8,392 nucleotides of DNA from Verrucomicrobiota bacterium (GCA_003219395.1 QHOR01000142.1:5045-13436); one strand, 5' to 3'. Counted from the stretch's first letter, positions 1 to 7,900 are shown. The notes: a model not told the origin generated them from the sequence alone. Program-made: numbers and translations.

Positions 1-280
1 CGATTTCGCTCTTCGCTTGAGTTAAGGATGGCTGTTCCTTTTCTTCTTCATCCCCGTTCAAAGCTTCTGACCCAACAGGCGGCATGGCACTCTTTGAAGA
101 AGAGAGCACGTTGTCTTCTGAGTTGCCCGACTCGAGATCTCCCGCATTCAGCCAAACCAGCCTTTCCGCATCGGGGGCACTGCGCGCTGCCAAACTCCAG
201 CGAATCAATCCTGCGATTACTGCCACATGCGCAAGCGCAATTAACGTGACGTTTCGCCAAAACCGCGGATTCTTCGACAT
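1..280 (-). CDS. TonB/TolA-like energy-transducer protein, N-terminal part (truncated by window edge)
   Basis: Only the first 93 residues are in the window; the reading frame is open through position 1. It begins at the ATG at 278-280, directly after the exbD stop codon (TAG, 281-283), with no spacer, so translation is probably coupled. The protein starts MSKNPRFWRNVTLIALAHV. A short basic cytoplasmic end is followed by one hydrophobic segment at about residues 11-31 containing a histidine (His18), which is where TonB and TolA carry the transmembrane histidine that contacts ExbB/TolQ. After it comes a polar, Ser- and Glu-rich stretch with an acidic cluster (GDEEEKEQ, about 75-82), as expected at the start of a periplasm-spanning region. 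Position after an ExbB-ExbD pair supports a TonB- or TolA-like force transducer. The C-terminal domain that would tell these apart is outside the window, so no symbol is given. It is absent from simple ORF lists because it has no stop in the window. Confidence 0.75.
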   Translation of the reverse strand, partial: MSKNPRFWRNVTLIALAHVAVIAGLIRWSLAARSAPDAERLVWLNAGDLESGNSEDNVLSSSKSAMPPVGSEALNGDEEEKEQPSLTQAKSEI

Positions 281-697
281 CTATTTCGACCCAGCGCGTG
301 TGGCGATGCCGATCTTCATGATCTGCGCCTGCTTTAGCGCATCCATCAGGGCGATCAATTTTTGCACAGGCAAATCCCGATCAGGCCGAATCACAACTGC
401 CATGTCGGGGTTCTTTTGTTTCAATTCTGTCATCCTTGTCGTAAGCGTTTTTAAATCGATTACCTGATTGTTAAACCGGATCGTCTCGCTACGATCCATC
501 GAAACAATTTGCACTTGCTGTGACTTGATCGGCAGATTCGTCGCGCCGCTGGATGGAATGACCAGATCCACACTGCTTTCGAGTAGCGGGGTGGTGATCA
601 TGAAGATGATAAGCAACACGAACGCCAGATCGAGCAGGGGCGTGATGTTGATCTCGCTGAGCGTCGAAAGATTCTGGCGTTGGGAATAGCGTCTCAT
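281..697 (-). CDS. exbD: Biopolymer transport protein ExbD/TolR family
   Basis: A 138-residue protein of normal family length. ExbD/TolR is the small stator subunit that sits in the ExbB/TolQ pore and couples proton flow to movement of TonB or TolA. The sequence shows a short cytoplasmic N-terminus, then a single membrane helix at about residues 20-38 within INITPLLDLAFVLLIIFMIT. Asp23 lies at the start of that helix and corresponds to the protonatable aspartate of the family (Asp23 of TolR, Asp25 of ExbD). The rest is a periplasmic domain of about 95 residues. The start ATG (695-697) overlaps the exbB stop by four bases (ATGA), and the stop abuts the next gene. The ribosome-binding site is weak, which fits translational coupling. 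The choice between exbD and tolR cannot be made from this subunit; the symbol means the family. Confidence 0.93.
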   Translation of the reverse strand: MRRYSQRQNLSTLSEINITPLLDLAFVLLIIFMITTPLLESSVDLVIPSSGATNLPIKSQQVQIVSMDRSETIRFNNQVIDLKTLTTRMTELKQKNPDMAVVIRPDRDLPVQKLIALMDALKQAQIMKIGIATRAGSK

Positions 698-1479
698 CGA
701 CGTAAGGCCGGGTCACCCGCATGCGCCGAGGCTACAGCGGGCAAGCGTGAACCATGATCGACGTATTTGTGCTCGAATTCCGAAGCCAGCTCAGCGGCAA
801 AATTGTCCATCTCGACGATAATTCCGCGAATGCTGGTGACGAGAAAGTTGTAACCGAACATTGCTGGAATAGCGACACAGAGCGCGGTGACCGTTGTGAT
901 CAGCGCGCCGGACACGCCGGGCGCCATCGACACCAGGTTCGGCGACCCTGCCTCAGCGACGCCGGTGAAAGCGTCCATCACGCCCCAGACGGTGCCGAGC
1001 AAACCGAGAAAGGGCGAACCGCTTACCGCTGTTGCGAGCAAAATCATCTGCGATTCGAGTGAAAGCGCTGTCTCGCCTACGGCTCGTTCCATCGCCGCGT
1101 TTACCGCGCCCATTTGTGCCGGCGAGATTTTATCCGCGATTCCAAGCCGTGCGCGGAAGGTGTCGTCCACTTCCGGCGATCCGAGTAAATGAAAGGTCAT
1201 TTCCTCGCAGCCAGCGCGATAGACGTTGAATACTGGTGATCCCGCAAAGCGCGCATTTTTTTCAAACAGCCGCAGCGGTTGTCGATCTTGTCGGAAAGCG
1301 GCGAGAAAACGCGCATTCTGTTTTTGGGCAAACCGGATCACGCGCAATTTCGTGATCATGATGGACCAACTGAAGATGGAAACGACCGCGAGCAGAGTGA
1401 GGACGAGTTTTCCTGCGATCGTCGCGTGATCGAACGCAAAAAGGAGACCGCCGCCCGCTACGATTTCCGGAACAAGCAT
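694..1479 (-). CDS. exbB: MotA/TolQ/ExbB family proton channel protein
   Basis: A 261-residue inner-membrane protein that forms the proton-channel scaffold of Ton/Tol motors. Hydrophobic segments lie at about residues 22-44, 143-170 and 188-215, the three-helix topology of the family, with a large cytoplasmic loop (about 45-142) between the first and second. Family hallmarks are SPFLGLLGTVWGVMDAF (155-171) in helix 2 and MAPGVSGALITTVTALCVAIP (185-205) in helix 3. Thr163 and Thr196 match the two conserved channel threonines of TolQ. The start ATG at 1477-1479 is well bounded, because an in-frame TAA lies five codons upstream; the bases AAGCGGGA just before it give only a modest ribosome-binding site. 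It heads the tight three-gene motor operon. TolQ versus ExbB cannot be settled here; the helix 2 motif is strongly TolQ-like, so tolQ is a real alternative. Confidence 0.93.
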   Translation of the reverse strand: MLVPEIVAGGGLLFAFDHATIAGKLVLTLLAVVSIFSWSIMITKLRVIRFAQKQNARFLAAFRQDRQPLRLFEKNARFAGSPVFNVYRAGCEEMTFHLLGSPEVDDTFRARLGIADKISPAQMGAVNAAMERAVGETALSLESQMILLATAVSGSPFLGLLGTVWGVMDAFTGVAEAGSPNLVSMAPGVSGALITTVTALCVAIPAMFGYNFLVTSIRGIIVEMDNFAAELASEFEHKYVDHGSRLPAVASAHAGDPALRR

Positions 1480-1588
1480 TCCCGCTTCACCGGGTTAAGT
1501 AATAACGCCGTTTTGCAGAAACGCTACTTGTCATTTCGACCGAAACGCAGCGGAGTGGAGGATCGGGAGACCATTTGAATATTCGACA
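1480..1588. repeat. lgt-exbB spacer containing a dispersed GTCAT...GGATC repeat (1530-1564)
   Basis: This 109-base spacer separates lgt from the motor operon. Plus-strand bases 1530-1564 start with GTCATTTCGACCGAAACGC and run through CGGAGTGGAGGATC. They share the GTCAT start and GGATC end with elements at 2590-2690 and 5378-5406. From memory, sequences very close to this one are scattered in many copies through genomes of several environmental phyla; that was not checked here. A weak hairpin (CGTTT 1509-1513 with AAACG 1519-1523) lies nearby but has no clear terminator tail. No promoter for exbB can be called with confidence. Confidence 0.6.
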
Positions 1589-2542
1589 TTAGTTCGTCCT
1601 CACTGATTCGTGCTTTGTCATTCGTGCCGGGAAGCTCGGTCGCATTTTTGCTACTATCACAAACCCGAGACCAATCGCGATTAGGAAAAACGAAAAAAAT
1701 TGGCCGCGCGTGAAGGCACCGACCAGCGTCGCGTCCGGTTCGCGGAAATATTCGATTACGATTCGAAAAATGGCGTAGCAGATAAAGAACAATCCGGTCA
1801 AAACGCCATTCGGTTCCCGCCTGCGGGTACGTACGAACCACAAGATCGCGAACAGGACGGCTCCTTCAAAAAAAGCCTCGTAAAGCTGGGAGGGATGGCG
1901 CGGCGATAGGATCGAGCGCAATGCAGTCGCTACTTGCGGTTGATGAACTCCACCGACGATTGCTTCGGGCGTGGTGAGCGACGGATTAATTCGGGCGCAT
2001 GCCGCTACGGCGCGCTCCGCTTCCTCGGAATGGTCCAATAATTCCTTGGGAAATTGCATTGCCCAGGGCAGCTTGGTCATTCGTCCGTAAAGTTCGCCAT
2101 TGATGAAATTGGCGCACCGCCCAAAGAACAAACCAATGGGTGCGGTGACAACCAGATTATCGCCAAGATTTGTCCAGGATATTTTGTGCCGGTTCGCGTA
2201 GTACAAAGTGAAAAGCAACACACCAAGCATTCCGCCGTGACTGGACATGCCGCCCTCCCAAACGCGAAAGATTGACAGCGGCTCCCGCAACATTTCGGGT
2301 TTGTAGAAGAAGACGTAACCGAGGCGTCCCCCGATGATCACGCCAAACAGCGCGCAGCCAGTGATGAAGTCGGCCACTCGTTCCGGTGGAAGGTCTGCGT
2401 ATCCGCGCTTGGCCAGCCAGAGGAAAAGCAGATAGCCGCAGATAAATGCAAGAACGTAAGCGAGACCGTACCAGCGGGGGCCAACGTTGTCGTAAATGCG
2501 AAAGATAATCGGATCGAGATTGTGCAGATAATACGCGAACAT
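1589..2542 (-). CDS. lgt: Phosphatidylglycerol--prolipoprotein diacylglyceryl transferase
   Basis: Lgt is the inner-membrane enzyme that moves diacylglycerol from phosphatidylglycerol to the lipobox cysteine of prelipoproteins, the first step of lipoprotein maturation. With the ATG at 2540-2542 the protein has 317 residues and begins MFAYYLHNLDPIIFRI, like other Lgt proteins. The frame can be extended to 2578 only with a TTG start, which adds 12 unlike residues, so it was not used. Hallmarks are SHGGMLG (101-107, with the conserved His102), the Lgt signature GRCANFINGE (141-150, Arg142, Asn145, Glu150), HPSQLYEAFFEG (216-227) and FRIVIEYFREPD (259-270, with Arg260 matching the essential C-terminal arginine). 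About seven membrane segments are evident. A polar insertion of about 45 residues (166-212), absent from E. coli Lgt, lies between the AMQFP and HPSQLYEA motifs. The last ten or so residues look repeat-derived. It lies 138 bases downstream of uvrA. Confidence 0.96.
   Translation of the reverse strand: MFAYYLHNLDPIIFRIYDNVGPRWYGLAYVLAFICGYLLFLWLAKRGYADLPPERVADFITGCALFGVIIGGRLGYVFFYKPEMLREPLSIFRVWEGGMSSHGGMLGVLLFTLYYANRHKISWTNLGDNLVVTAPIGLFFGRCANFINGELYGRMTKLPWAMQFPKELLDHSEEAERAVAACARINPSLTTPEAIVGGVHQPQVATALRSILSPRHPSQLYEAFFEGAVLFAILWFVRTRRREPNGVLTGLFFICYAIFRIVIEYFREPDATLVGAFTRGQFFSFFLIAIGLGFVIVAKMRPSFPARMTKHESVRTN
1606..1627. repeat. Short direct repeat in the 3' end of lgt
   Basis: The octamer ATTCGTGC occurs at 1606-1613 and again at 1620-1627 on the plus strand, a 14-base period, with a related GTTCGTCC at 1592-1599. 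It encodes part of the poorly conserved C-terminal tail of Lgt (ARMTKHESVRTN). The tail therefore may be a short repeat captured at the end of the gene rather than ancestral Lgt sequence. Confidence 0.45.
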
Positions 2543-2589
2543 TGCGCCGATTGTCCGTGAAGTCCGCAGGACTCGCAATGAAAACGCAC

Positions 2590-2690
2590 GTCATCCCGAA
2601 GAATGGCAGGGACCGCCCACAACACGGATCACGCAATCCTCGAGTAACGGCTGCTCGAGTTGTGGGATCCTTCGCTTGGATCAGGATGGC
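2590..2690. repeat. Imperfect palindrome of about 100 bp between uvrA and lgt, possibly also a terminator
   Basis: The spacer between uvrA and lgt is almost wholly one inverted repeat. The outer arms are GTCATCC (2590-2596) and GGATGGC (2684-2690), which pair at 6 of 7 positions. The middle arms CCCACAAC (2616-2623) and GTTGTGGG (2659-2666) pair perfectly. Near the centre, CTCGAG occurs at 2639-2644 and 2654-2659 around a nine-base loop. The right arm, read on the minus strand, closely matches an element inside uvrA at 5378-5406. The uvrA stop codon (2681-2683) lies within the right arm. In RNA the element would fold strongly just after uvrA, so it could end or weaken transcription into lgt, but no T-run typical of an intrinsic terminator follows. 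It looks like a small non-coding mobile palindrome of the REP/MITE kind. Confidence 0.7.
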
Positions 2691-5600
2691 CGTGCTGTTT
2701 TGGGGCGCGAGGCGTTCAAGATCTTTCGCAAAAATGGCGCGGTGCGGCTGACGCGATTCTTAGCCACTTGTTCCGGCGTCCCACAGGCGACAATTTCGCC
2801 TCCATCGACGCCGGCCTCCGGGCCAAGGTCGACAATGTAATCGGCCTCTGCGATCACGCTGAGATTGTGCTCAATGACAATCACCGTGTTCCCTTCATCG
2901 ACCAGCCGGTGCAGGACTTTTAGAAGCAATTCAATGTCGGCCATGTGCAGACCGATTGTGGGTTCCTCAAGCAAATACAATATCGAACCTGCCTTGCGCA
3001 TCTTCCGGATTCGCTCGTCGGCCGCGCGGCTAACGCCACGCTTCAGTTGTGTGACTAGCTTCAGTCGCTGTGCTTCGCCGCCGCTCAAGGTTGGACTCGG
3101 TTGTCCCAGCTTCAGATAACCCAAGCCCGTATCGACCAGCAGGGAGAGCGGCCTCGCAATTTTCGGGTGCGCCGAAAACAATCCCGCCGCTTCTTCGATT
3201 GTCATTTCCATCACGTCGCCGATCGATTTCTCATTGTAGAGCACCTCAAGCGTTTGAGGATTGTAACGTTTGCCGCCGCAATCTTCGCACGGCACGTAGC
3301 TGCGCGGTAAGAAGTTCATCTCTAGTTTGATCACGCCTTGTCCCTTGCAAGTCTCGCAACGACCCCCGTCGGCGTTGAACGAGAATCGGCTGGCGGAATA
3401 GCCGCGTACACGTGAGACCGGTAACTGCGCGTAAAGATTTCGAATCTCATCGAGCACTTTCACGTAGGTCCCTGGCGTCGAGCGGGACGTTTTTCCAATC
3501 GGCGATTGATCGACTTCGTAAACAGCTTCGATCTCTTCCGCGCCGCTAACCAATTTGAACAGATCGCCATTTCCTGCGCGTTTTCTTGCTTTGAGCTGCT
3601 CACGCACCGCAGGCCAAATTACCTCGTGCATCAATGTTGATTTACCGCTGCCGGAAATTCCTGTGATCACTGAAAGCCTGCCGACGGGAAAACGAACATC
3701 GACATTTTTCAAGTTGTTCGCGCTGGCGCCGCGAACGTGGATCCAGTCTAGAATATCGCGTAAGGACCGGCGTGATCCGCGGGTGGGATGCTGAAGTGGT
3801 GATTTCAGGCAGCGCGCGGTTTCGGAATGTGGATTCCCTTGAACGTCGCGCAGCGTGCCGCTCACCACGATTTCTCCGCCGTGAATTCCTGCACGCGGAC
3901 CCAGATCAACTACATGATCGGCCCGGCGCATCGTTTCCTCGTCGTGCTCAACAATGATGAGTGAGTTCCCTTTGTTCCGTAGCGCCGTGAGCGTCTCGAG
4001 CAACCGCAGATTATCGCGCGGATGGAGACCGATCGTCGGCTCATCCAATACGTAAAGCACTCCGCGCAGATTCGAGCCGAGTTGCGCGGCCAACCGGATT
4101 CGCTGGGATTCTCCGCCGCTTAACGTTTTCGCCGAACGCCCAAGCGCAAGATAGCCGAGGCCGACCTTCTCCATGAAACTCAGTCGCTGCTGTATTTCCG
4201 GGACAAGACCGGAAGCGATTGTTTGATGTGTTCCCCAGAACTTTAATTTCGCGATCTTGCGCGCTGCCTCGCTGGCCGAAAGATTCGTGAACTGATCGAT
4301 CGTGTAACCTTGCAGACGCACGTGGCGCGCCACGGGGTTCAGACGCGAGCCGTGACAACCCGGGCATTTGCGCGCTTCGCCTTGCTCGATCCATTCGGAT
4401 TCGCGCTCAGCCGCGAGCTCGGTTTCCAGGACCGATTCACCATCTGGGCTGGCACCTGTCTGCAGATCCTGATCCCAAATTTCGCCAAATCCGCCGCATT
4501 CTTCGCATGCGCCGTGCGGCGAATTAAATGAAAACAAACGCGGATCAAGCTCCTCGAACGCGCGGCCGCAGTTTGGACAGCTCATTTCCGTGCTCACGAC
4601 GGTGAGCCTGTTTTTTGAATCGAGGAGACGGCCGGTGCCGCGGCCAATGTCCAAGGCTCGACGAACGACCTCGCGCGCAGCCGCAATCCGCTTTCGATCG
4701 ATAAGACCAACGACGACATCGATCGTATGCTCCTTGAAACGCTCCAGTTTTCGGAAGTCAACGACAGGAATCAGTTTCCCATCCACATACAGCGTATCGA
4801 ATCCCTGGCGTTCCGCCCAGTGCGCGATTTCGGTATGAAAACCTTTTCGCGCTTTGACCAGTGGGGCTAGCACTCTTACCGGCCCGCGTTTCGCTATTGA
4901 TTCGATTTGTTTGGCAATGGCGGCGAGACTTTGCTTCTCCACCGGCAAATCGCAGTCAGGGCAAAATTGTGTTCCGGTTTTTGCGAATAGCAGCCGAAAA
5001 AAGTGATAAATCTCCGTTACTGTCGCGACCGTCGATTTGCCTCCGCCACGTGTGACCCGCTGCTCAATCGCGACAGTGGGAGGCAATCCACTGACCAAAT
5101 CGACATCCGGCTTTTCGAGCTGCTCAATAAATTGCCGTGCATAAGGCGACATGCTGTCGAGAAAACGGCGTTGTCCCTCCGCGAAGAGAATATCAAAGGC
5201 CAGAGTGGATTTGCCGGAGCCACTGAGACCCGTAACCACAACAATTTGTTCCCTCGGGATTTTGACATTGATGTTCTTGAGGTTGTGCTCGCGCGCGCCG
5301 TGGACTTGGATTGCGCCGTTCGCGCCATTTAGTCGAAAACTGGGAGCCTGCTCAGCGGCTCGGGCCATTGCCACCTCGTCATGCTGATCGTAGGCGAAGG
5401 ATCTCTCCAACTCGCGTGCTGTTCTGCGAGGCTCCTCGCCGTTTTCGCGGCGGGAAATGACACGCAGTCCTTCTTCAGACCTCGCGAGCACATTTCGTAA
5501 GAATTTCCCGGTGTGCGAATTCTCGATCGTGGCCACTTGCTCTGGGGTTCCAACCGCAACCACATCGCCGCCCGCGTCTCCGGCGTCGGGACCAAGATCG

Positions 5601-7900
5601 ACAATCCAATCGGCGCACTTGATGACTTCGAGATTGTGTTCGATCACCACGATGGAATGACCACGGTCGACCAGGCGCTGAAATAATCGCAACAATATCG
5701 CCACGTCATCGAAGTGAAGTCCTGTGGTCGGTTCATCGAAGACAAACAAATTGCCAAGCCGCACCGGCATCGCGCCGTTGCGAACGTGGCTGGAAGCGAA
5801 TGCCGCGACATTTTTCGTTTCGCCCAAATGACCGACCAGTTTGAGACGCTGGGATTCACCACCAGATAACGTGTTGAGAGGTTGCCCTAATCGCAGGTAG
5901 CCAAGGCCGACCTCCTCAAGCATGCGAAGCGGTTCTGCCAAGGTCTTCTCCTCTCCGATTTGCGCGAAAAATTCGGTCGCTTCGCTTATGGTGAGCTTGA
6001 GCAGATCGTCGATTGATTTCCCGTGCAGTCGAACTTTCAGAACATGCGGTTGAAATCTTTTGCCTTCGCATTCTGCGCAGCGCACGAAAAGATCACTCAA
6101 AAATTGCATCTCGATTTTCTCGTATCCTGTGCCGGAGCAACGCTCGCAGCGACCACTGCCGGAATTAAACGAGAACGTTCCTGCTGTGAATCCCTGCGAC
6201 ATTGCTTCCGGTTGAGCGGCGAACAATTCGCGAACCCGGTCGTAGAGGCCTAAATAAAGCAGCGGCGTTGACCGCGGCGTGCGCGCCAGCGGCGCCTGAT
6301 CGACCATAACTACATCGTGGATGCGATGAGCGCCTGCGACTGATTTGCACGCGCCGGCCTCAATTACCGCGCCATAACTCTGCGAAGAAGACTGGTGGGA
6401 TGATTGCGCCTTCGCGACCAGCAGGTTCCGATAGAGTACATCGTGAATCAGGGTGGATTTTCCAGAACCGGAAACACCAGTGATACACGTGAATACGCCG
6501 AGCGGAAGTTCGACATCGATGCCTTTGAGGTTGTGCTGTCGCGCGCGGCTGATCTTGATAGATGATGACCACCGCCTACGCGACGCTGGCACCGGAATCG
6601 ATTTGCGATTCGTTAGGTAATCACGCGTAAGTGATTGGGGAGCGCGGGCGCCTCCCCGGCTTCCCAGATTTCCGCCGTCACGTTCGAGAAAATGTTCGAG
6701 GGATCCGTTCCAAACCAATTCGCCGCCGTGTTCGCCGCGGCCTGGGCCGATATCGATCAAGTTGTCAGCAGCGCGAATGATTCGTTCCTCGTGCTCGACC
6801 ACAAGAAGCGTATTGCCTTTGTCGCGCAAATTGTGCATCACGCGTATCAGCCGGCCAACATCGCGCGGATGCAGACCGATACTCGGCTCATCCATGACGA
6901 ACAGCGTATTAACCAGCGACGCGCCGAGACATGTTGTGAGGTTCACTCGTTGCACCTCGCCGCCGCTCAAAGTGCGAGTGGAACGGTCCAGCGTCAGATA
7001 GCCAACACCGACCTCGCAGAGATAATTCAGCCGTGCGCAGATTTCGTCGCGCAACATTCGTGCGGTCGAATCGTTCGACGGAATCTCGATCGAAAGCGCC
7101 TGGAATTCGGGAAGCGTTAAACAAGCACGGTCCGTTTCCAATCCGCTCTTTTGGGACGGCGGACAAGAGACCGCCGCGCCTTGAATTTTGTAATTCAGAG
7201 CTCCGGGCTGGTACCGTCCTCCGTTGCAATTCGGACAGGTGATGTAAGCGCGATAGCGGCTGAGCAACACTCGCACATGCATCTTGTAAGTCTTGCTTTC
7301 AAGCCAACGGAAGAATCCGCGCACGCCGTACCAGCGACCATCGTCGTAATCTTCTTCTGTATAATCGCCTGATCGTTTCTCGCCTTCGATGACGAAGTCC
7401 TGATCAGTTTTCGGCAATTCTTCGAACGGAATATCAATATCGATCTCTTGGCGTGCACAAGCTCGAAGCAAATCCTTATGCGATTCTCCGAACTCGGCGC
7501 CTCGGAAAACGCGCACCACGCCTTGTTTGATGCTGAGAGCGCGATTTGGAATCGCCTTGTTTAGATCAAGTGCAATGGTACGACCGAACCCCCGGCATTC
7601 CGGGCACGCACCGAGTGGATTATTGAAACTGAACAGCCCGGGTGTAGGTGGACGAATGTCGAGATCACAATGTGCACAATGCCACCCAGTGGAGAATGGG
7701 AGCTGGTGCTCGCTGATAGCTGATAGGTGATCAGTTCGGCGTTGGGTATCGGTCGCTGGAGGTTCGGCGGTTTGTGGAAAAGCAACCACATTGATCTTGC
7801 CCTTTCCAAAGCGCAGCGCTGTTTCAATTGCCTCGATTAATCGGGCACGGTTTTCCTTCGAGATTGCGATGCGATCCTGAATAACCTGCACACGCGCGCC
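2681..7900 (-). CDS. uvrA: Tandem-fused excinuclease ABC subunit UvrA, main body (frame-shifted from its N-terminus)
   Basis: UvrA is the ATP-dependent damage-sensing subunit of nucleotide excision repair and loads UvrB onto lesions. A normal UvrA has about 940 residues; here two full copies are joined. Joined to the fragment upstream, the visible protein has 1902 residues (numbering from base 8390). Copy 1 ends at about residue 968, a charged linker covers about 969-1025, and copy 2 covers 1026-1902 (bases 5314-2684). Walker A motifs are at 638-646 (GVSGSGKST), 1054-1062 (GLSGSGKST) and 1577-1585 (GISGSGKST); the first lies in the upstream fragment. Four LSGGE signatures are present. Walker B reads [16 protein letters not shown] and DEPTIGLH in the first three domains but EEPTIGLH (Glu1808, bases 2966-2968) in the fourth. 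All zinc-binding CxxC pairs are intact in both copies, including CERC/CAEC and CETC/CEDC in the second-half fingers. The stop (2681-2683) lies in a repeat. The same frame stays open upstream to 8122, but the part beyond about 7900 is not UvrA-like. Confidence 0.93.
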   Translation of the reverse strand, partial: GARVQVIQDRIAISKENRARLIEAIETALRFGKGKINVVAFPQTAEPPATDTQRRTDHLSAISEHQLPFSTGWHCAHCDLDIRPPTPGLFSFNNPLGACPECRGFGRTIALDLNKAIPNRALSIKQGVVRVFRGAEFGESHKDLLRACARQEIDIDIPFEELPKTDQDFVIEGEKRSGDYTEEDYDDGRWYGVRGFFRWLESKTYKMHVRVLLSRYRAYITCPNCNGGRYQPGALNYKIQGAAVSCPPSQKSGLETDRACLTLPEFQALSIEIPSNDSTARMLRDEICARLNYLCEVGVGYLTLDRSTRTLSGGEVQRVNLTTCLGASLVNTLFVMDEPSIGLHPRDVGRLIRVMHNLRDKGNTLLVVEHEERIIRAADNLIDIGPGRGEHGGELVWNGSLEHFLERDGGNLGSRGGARAPQSLTRDYLTNRKSIPVPASRRRWSSSIKISRARQHNLKGIDVELPLGVFTCITGVSGSGKSTLIHDVLYRNLLVAKAQSSHQSSSQSYGAVIEAGACKSVAGAHRIHDVVMVDQAPLARTPRSTPLLYLGLYDRVRELFAAQPEAMSQGFTAGTFSFNSGSGRCERCSGTGYEKIEMQFLSDLFVRCAECEGKRFQPHVLKVRLHGKSIDDLLKLTISEATEFFAQIGEEKTLAEPLRMLEEVGLGYLRLGQPLNTLSGGESQRLKLVGHLGETKNVAAFASSHVRNGAMPVRLGNLFVFDEPTTGLHFDDVAILLRLFQRLVDRGHSIVVIEHNLEVIKCADWIVDLGPDAGDAGGDVVAVGTPEQVATIENSHTGKFLRNVLARSEEGLRVISRRENGEEPRRTARELERSFAYDQHDEVAMARAAEQAPSFRLNGANGAIQVHGAREHNLKNINVKIPREQIVVVTGLSGSGKSTLAFDILFAEGQRRFLDSMSPYARQFIEQLEKPDVDLVSGLPPTVAIEQRVTRGGGKSTVATVTEIYHFFRLLFAKTGTQFCPDCDLPVEKQSLAAIAKQIESIAKRGPVRVLAPLVKARKGFHTEIAHWAERQGFDTLYVDGKLIPVVDFRKLERFKEHTIDVVVGLIDRKRIAAAREVVRRALDIGRGTGRLLDSKNRLTVVSTEMSCPNCGRAFEELDPRLFSFNSPHGACEECGGFGEIWDQDLQTGASPDGESVLETELAAERESEWIEQGEARKCPGCHGSRLNPVARHVRLQGYTIDQFTNLSASEAARKIAKLKFWGTHQTIASGLVPEIQQRLSFMEKVGLGYLALGRSAKTLSGGESQRIRLAAQLGSNLRGVLYVLDEPTIGLHPRDNLRLLETLTALRNKGNSLIIVEHDEETMRRADHVVDLGPRAGIHGGEIVVSGTLRDVQGNPHSETARCLKSPLQHPTRGSRRSLRDILDWIHVRGASANNLKNVDVRFPVGRLSVITGISGSGKSTLMHEVIWPAVREQLKARKRAGNGDLFKLVSGAEEIEAVYEVDQSPIGKTSRSTPGTYVKVLDEIRNLYAQLPVSRVRGYSASRFSFNADGGRCETCKGQGVIKLEMNFLPRSYVPCEDCGGKRYNPQTLEVLYNEKSIGDVMEMTIEEAAGLFSAHPKIARPLSLLVDTGLGYLKLGQPSPTLSGGEAQRLKLVTQLKRGVSRAADERIRKMRKAGSILYLLEEPTIGLHMADIELLLKVLHRLVDEGNTVIVIEHNLSVIAEADYIVDLGPEAGVDGGEIVACGTPEQVAKNRVSRTAPFLRKILNASRPKTARPS
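5378..5406. repeat. Repeat copy inside the linker joining the two UvrA copies
   Basis: Plus-strand GTCATGCTGATCGTAGGCG (5378-5396) followed by AAGGATCTCT matches the minus strand of the palindrome arm at 2665-2690, with about 21 identities over 26 aligned bases and one extra base. Shared blocks are CTGATC and GCGAAGGATC. It encodes part of the inter-copy linker (around [12 protein letters not shown] on the minus strand) and stays in frame. A GC hairpin (CGCCG 5437-5441 with CGGCG 5448-5452, loop TTTTCG) lies about 30 bases away in the same linker. Confidence 0.6.
6635..6676. repeat. Palindromic in-frame insert in UvrA copy 1, between its two ATPase halves
   Basis: GGGGAG (6637-6642) and CTCCCC (6652-6657) form a perfect six-base stem around a nine-base loop. 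On the minus strand bases 6635-6676 encode 14 residues, [14 protein letters not shown]. These sit just before [16 protein letters not shown], a segment that aligns readily with ordinary UvrA proteins (…LTxxYLxGRxSIPVP). The insert length is a multiple of three, so the frame is kept. The Gly/Arg/Ala-rich sequence is unlike the flanks, which suggests inserted repeat DNA; the exact borders are inferred. Confidence 0.5.
7121..7177. repeat. Palindromic in-frame insert in UvrA copy 1 insertion domain
   Basis: CGGCGG (7157-7162) and CCGCCG (7171-7176) form a perfect six-base stem around the loop ACAAGAGA. On the minus strand bases 7121-7177 encode 19 residues, [19 protein letters not shown], between NYKIQG and [10 protein letters not shown], which read well as a continuous UvrA segment without them. 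It falls in a surface-exposed region after the [12 protein letters not shown] zinc-site motif. The insert is a multiple of three. Its borders are inferred from the reading of the flanks, not from an alignment. Confidence 0.5.
7712..7732. repeat. Tandem heptamer repeat inside UvrA copy 1
   Basis: Three adjacent seven-base units, GCTGATA, GCTGATA and GGTGATC, cover 7712-7732 on the plus strand; the first two are identical and the third differs at two positions. Three units make 21 bases, exactly seven codons (DHLSAIS on the minus strand). They lie in a low-conservation stretch just before the first large zinc-finger motif of copy 1 (HCAHC). This looks like a small in-frame tandem expansion or a fragment of a longer dispersed repeat. 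Confidence 0.55.

Noticed and set aside
48..260. A 70-residue minus-strand frame with a CPRCGK zinc-ribbon-like motif
   Set aside because: It is out of frame with the TonB/TolA-like gene, which abuts exbD and has a transmembrane histidine helix. The cysteines are chance.
84..467. A 127-codon plus-strand frame at the left edge
   Set aside because: It is antisense to the exbD C-terminus and the TonB/TolA-like start, both of which have clear family features in the right frames.
1509..1523. Hairpin CGTTT/AAACG as a terminator after lgt
   Set aside because: A five-base, AT-rich stem with no T-run following it on the minus strand is too weak to call.
1480..1530. Promoter for exbB (TATTAC-like -10 with ATGACA-like -35)
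   Set aside because: The two boxes are about 24 bases apart, well beyond the usual 16-18, so the match is not credible.
2543..2578. Longer lgt start at a TTG codon
   Set aside because: The 12 extra residues are not Lgt-like, and the ATG at 2540-2542 gives the usual MF…DP start.
6635..7120. A 161-codon open frame on the plus strand
   Set aside because: It lies wholly antisense to the UvrA motifs of copy 1, and its protein is low-complexity with no recognisable domain. It is a shadow of uvrA.
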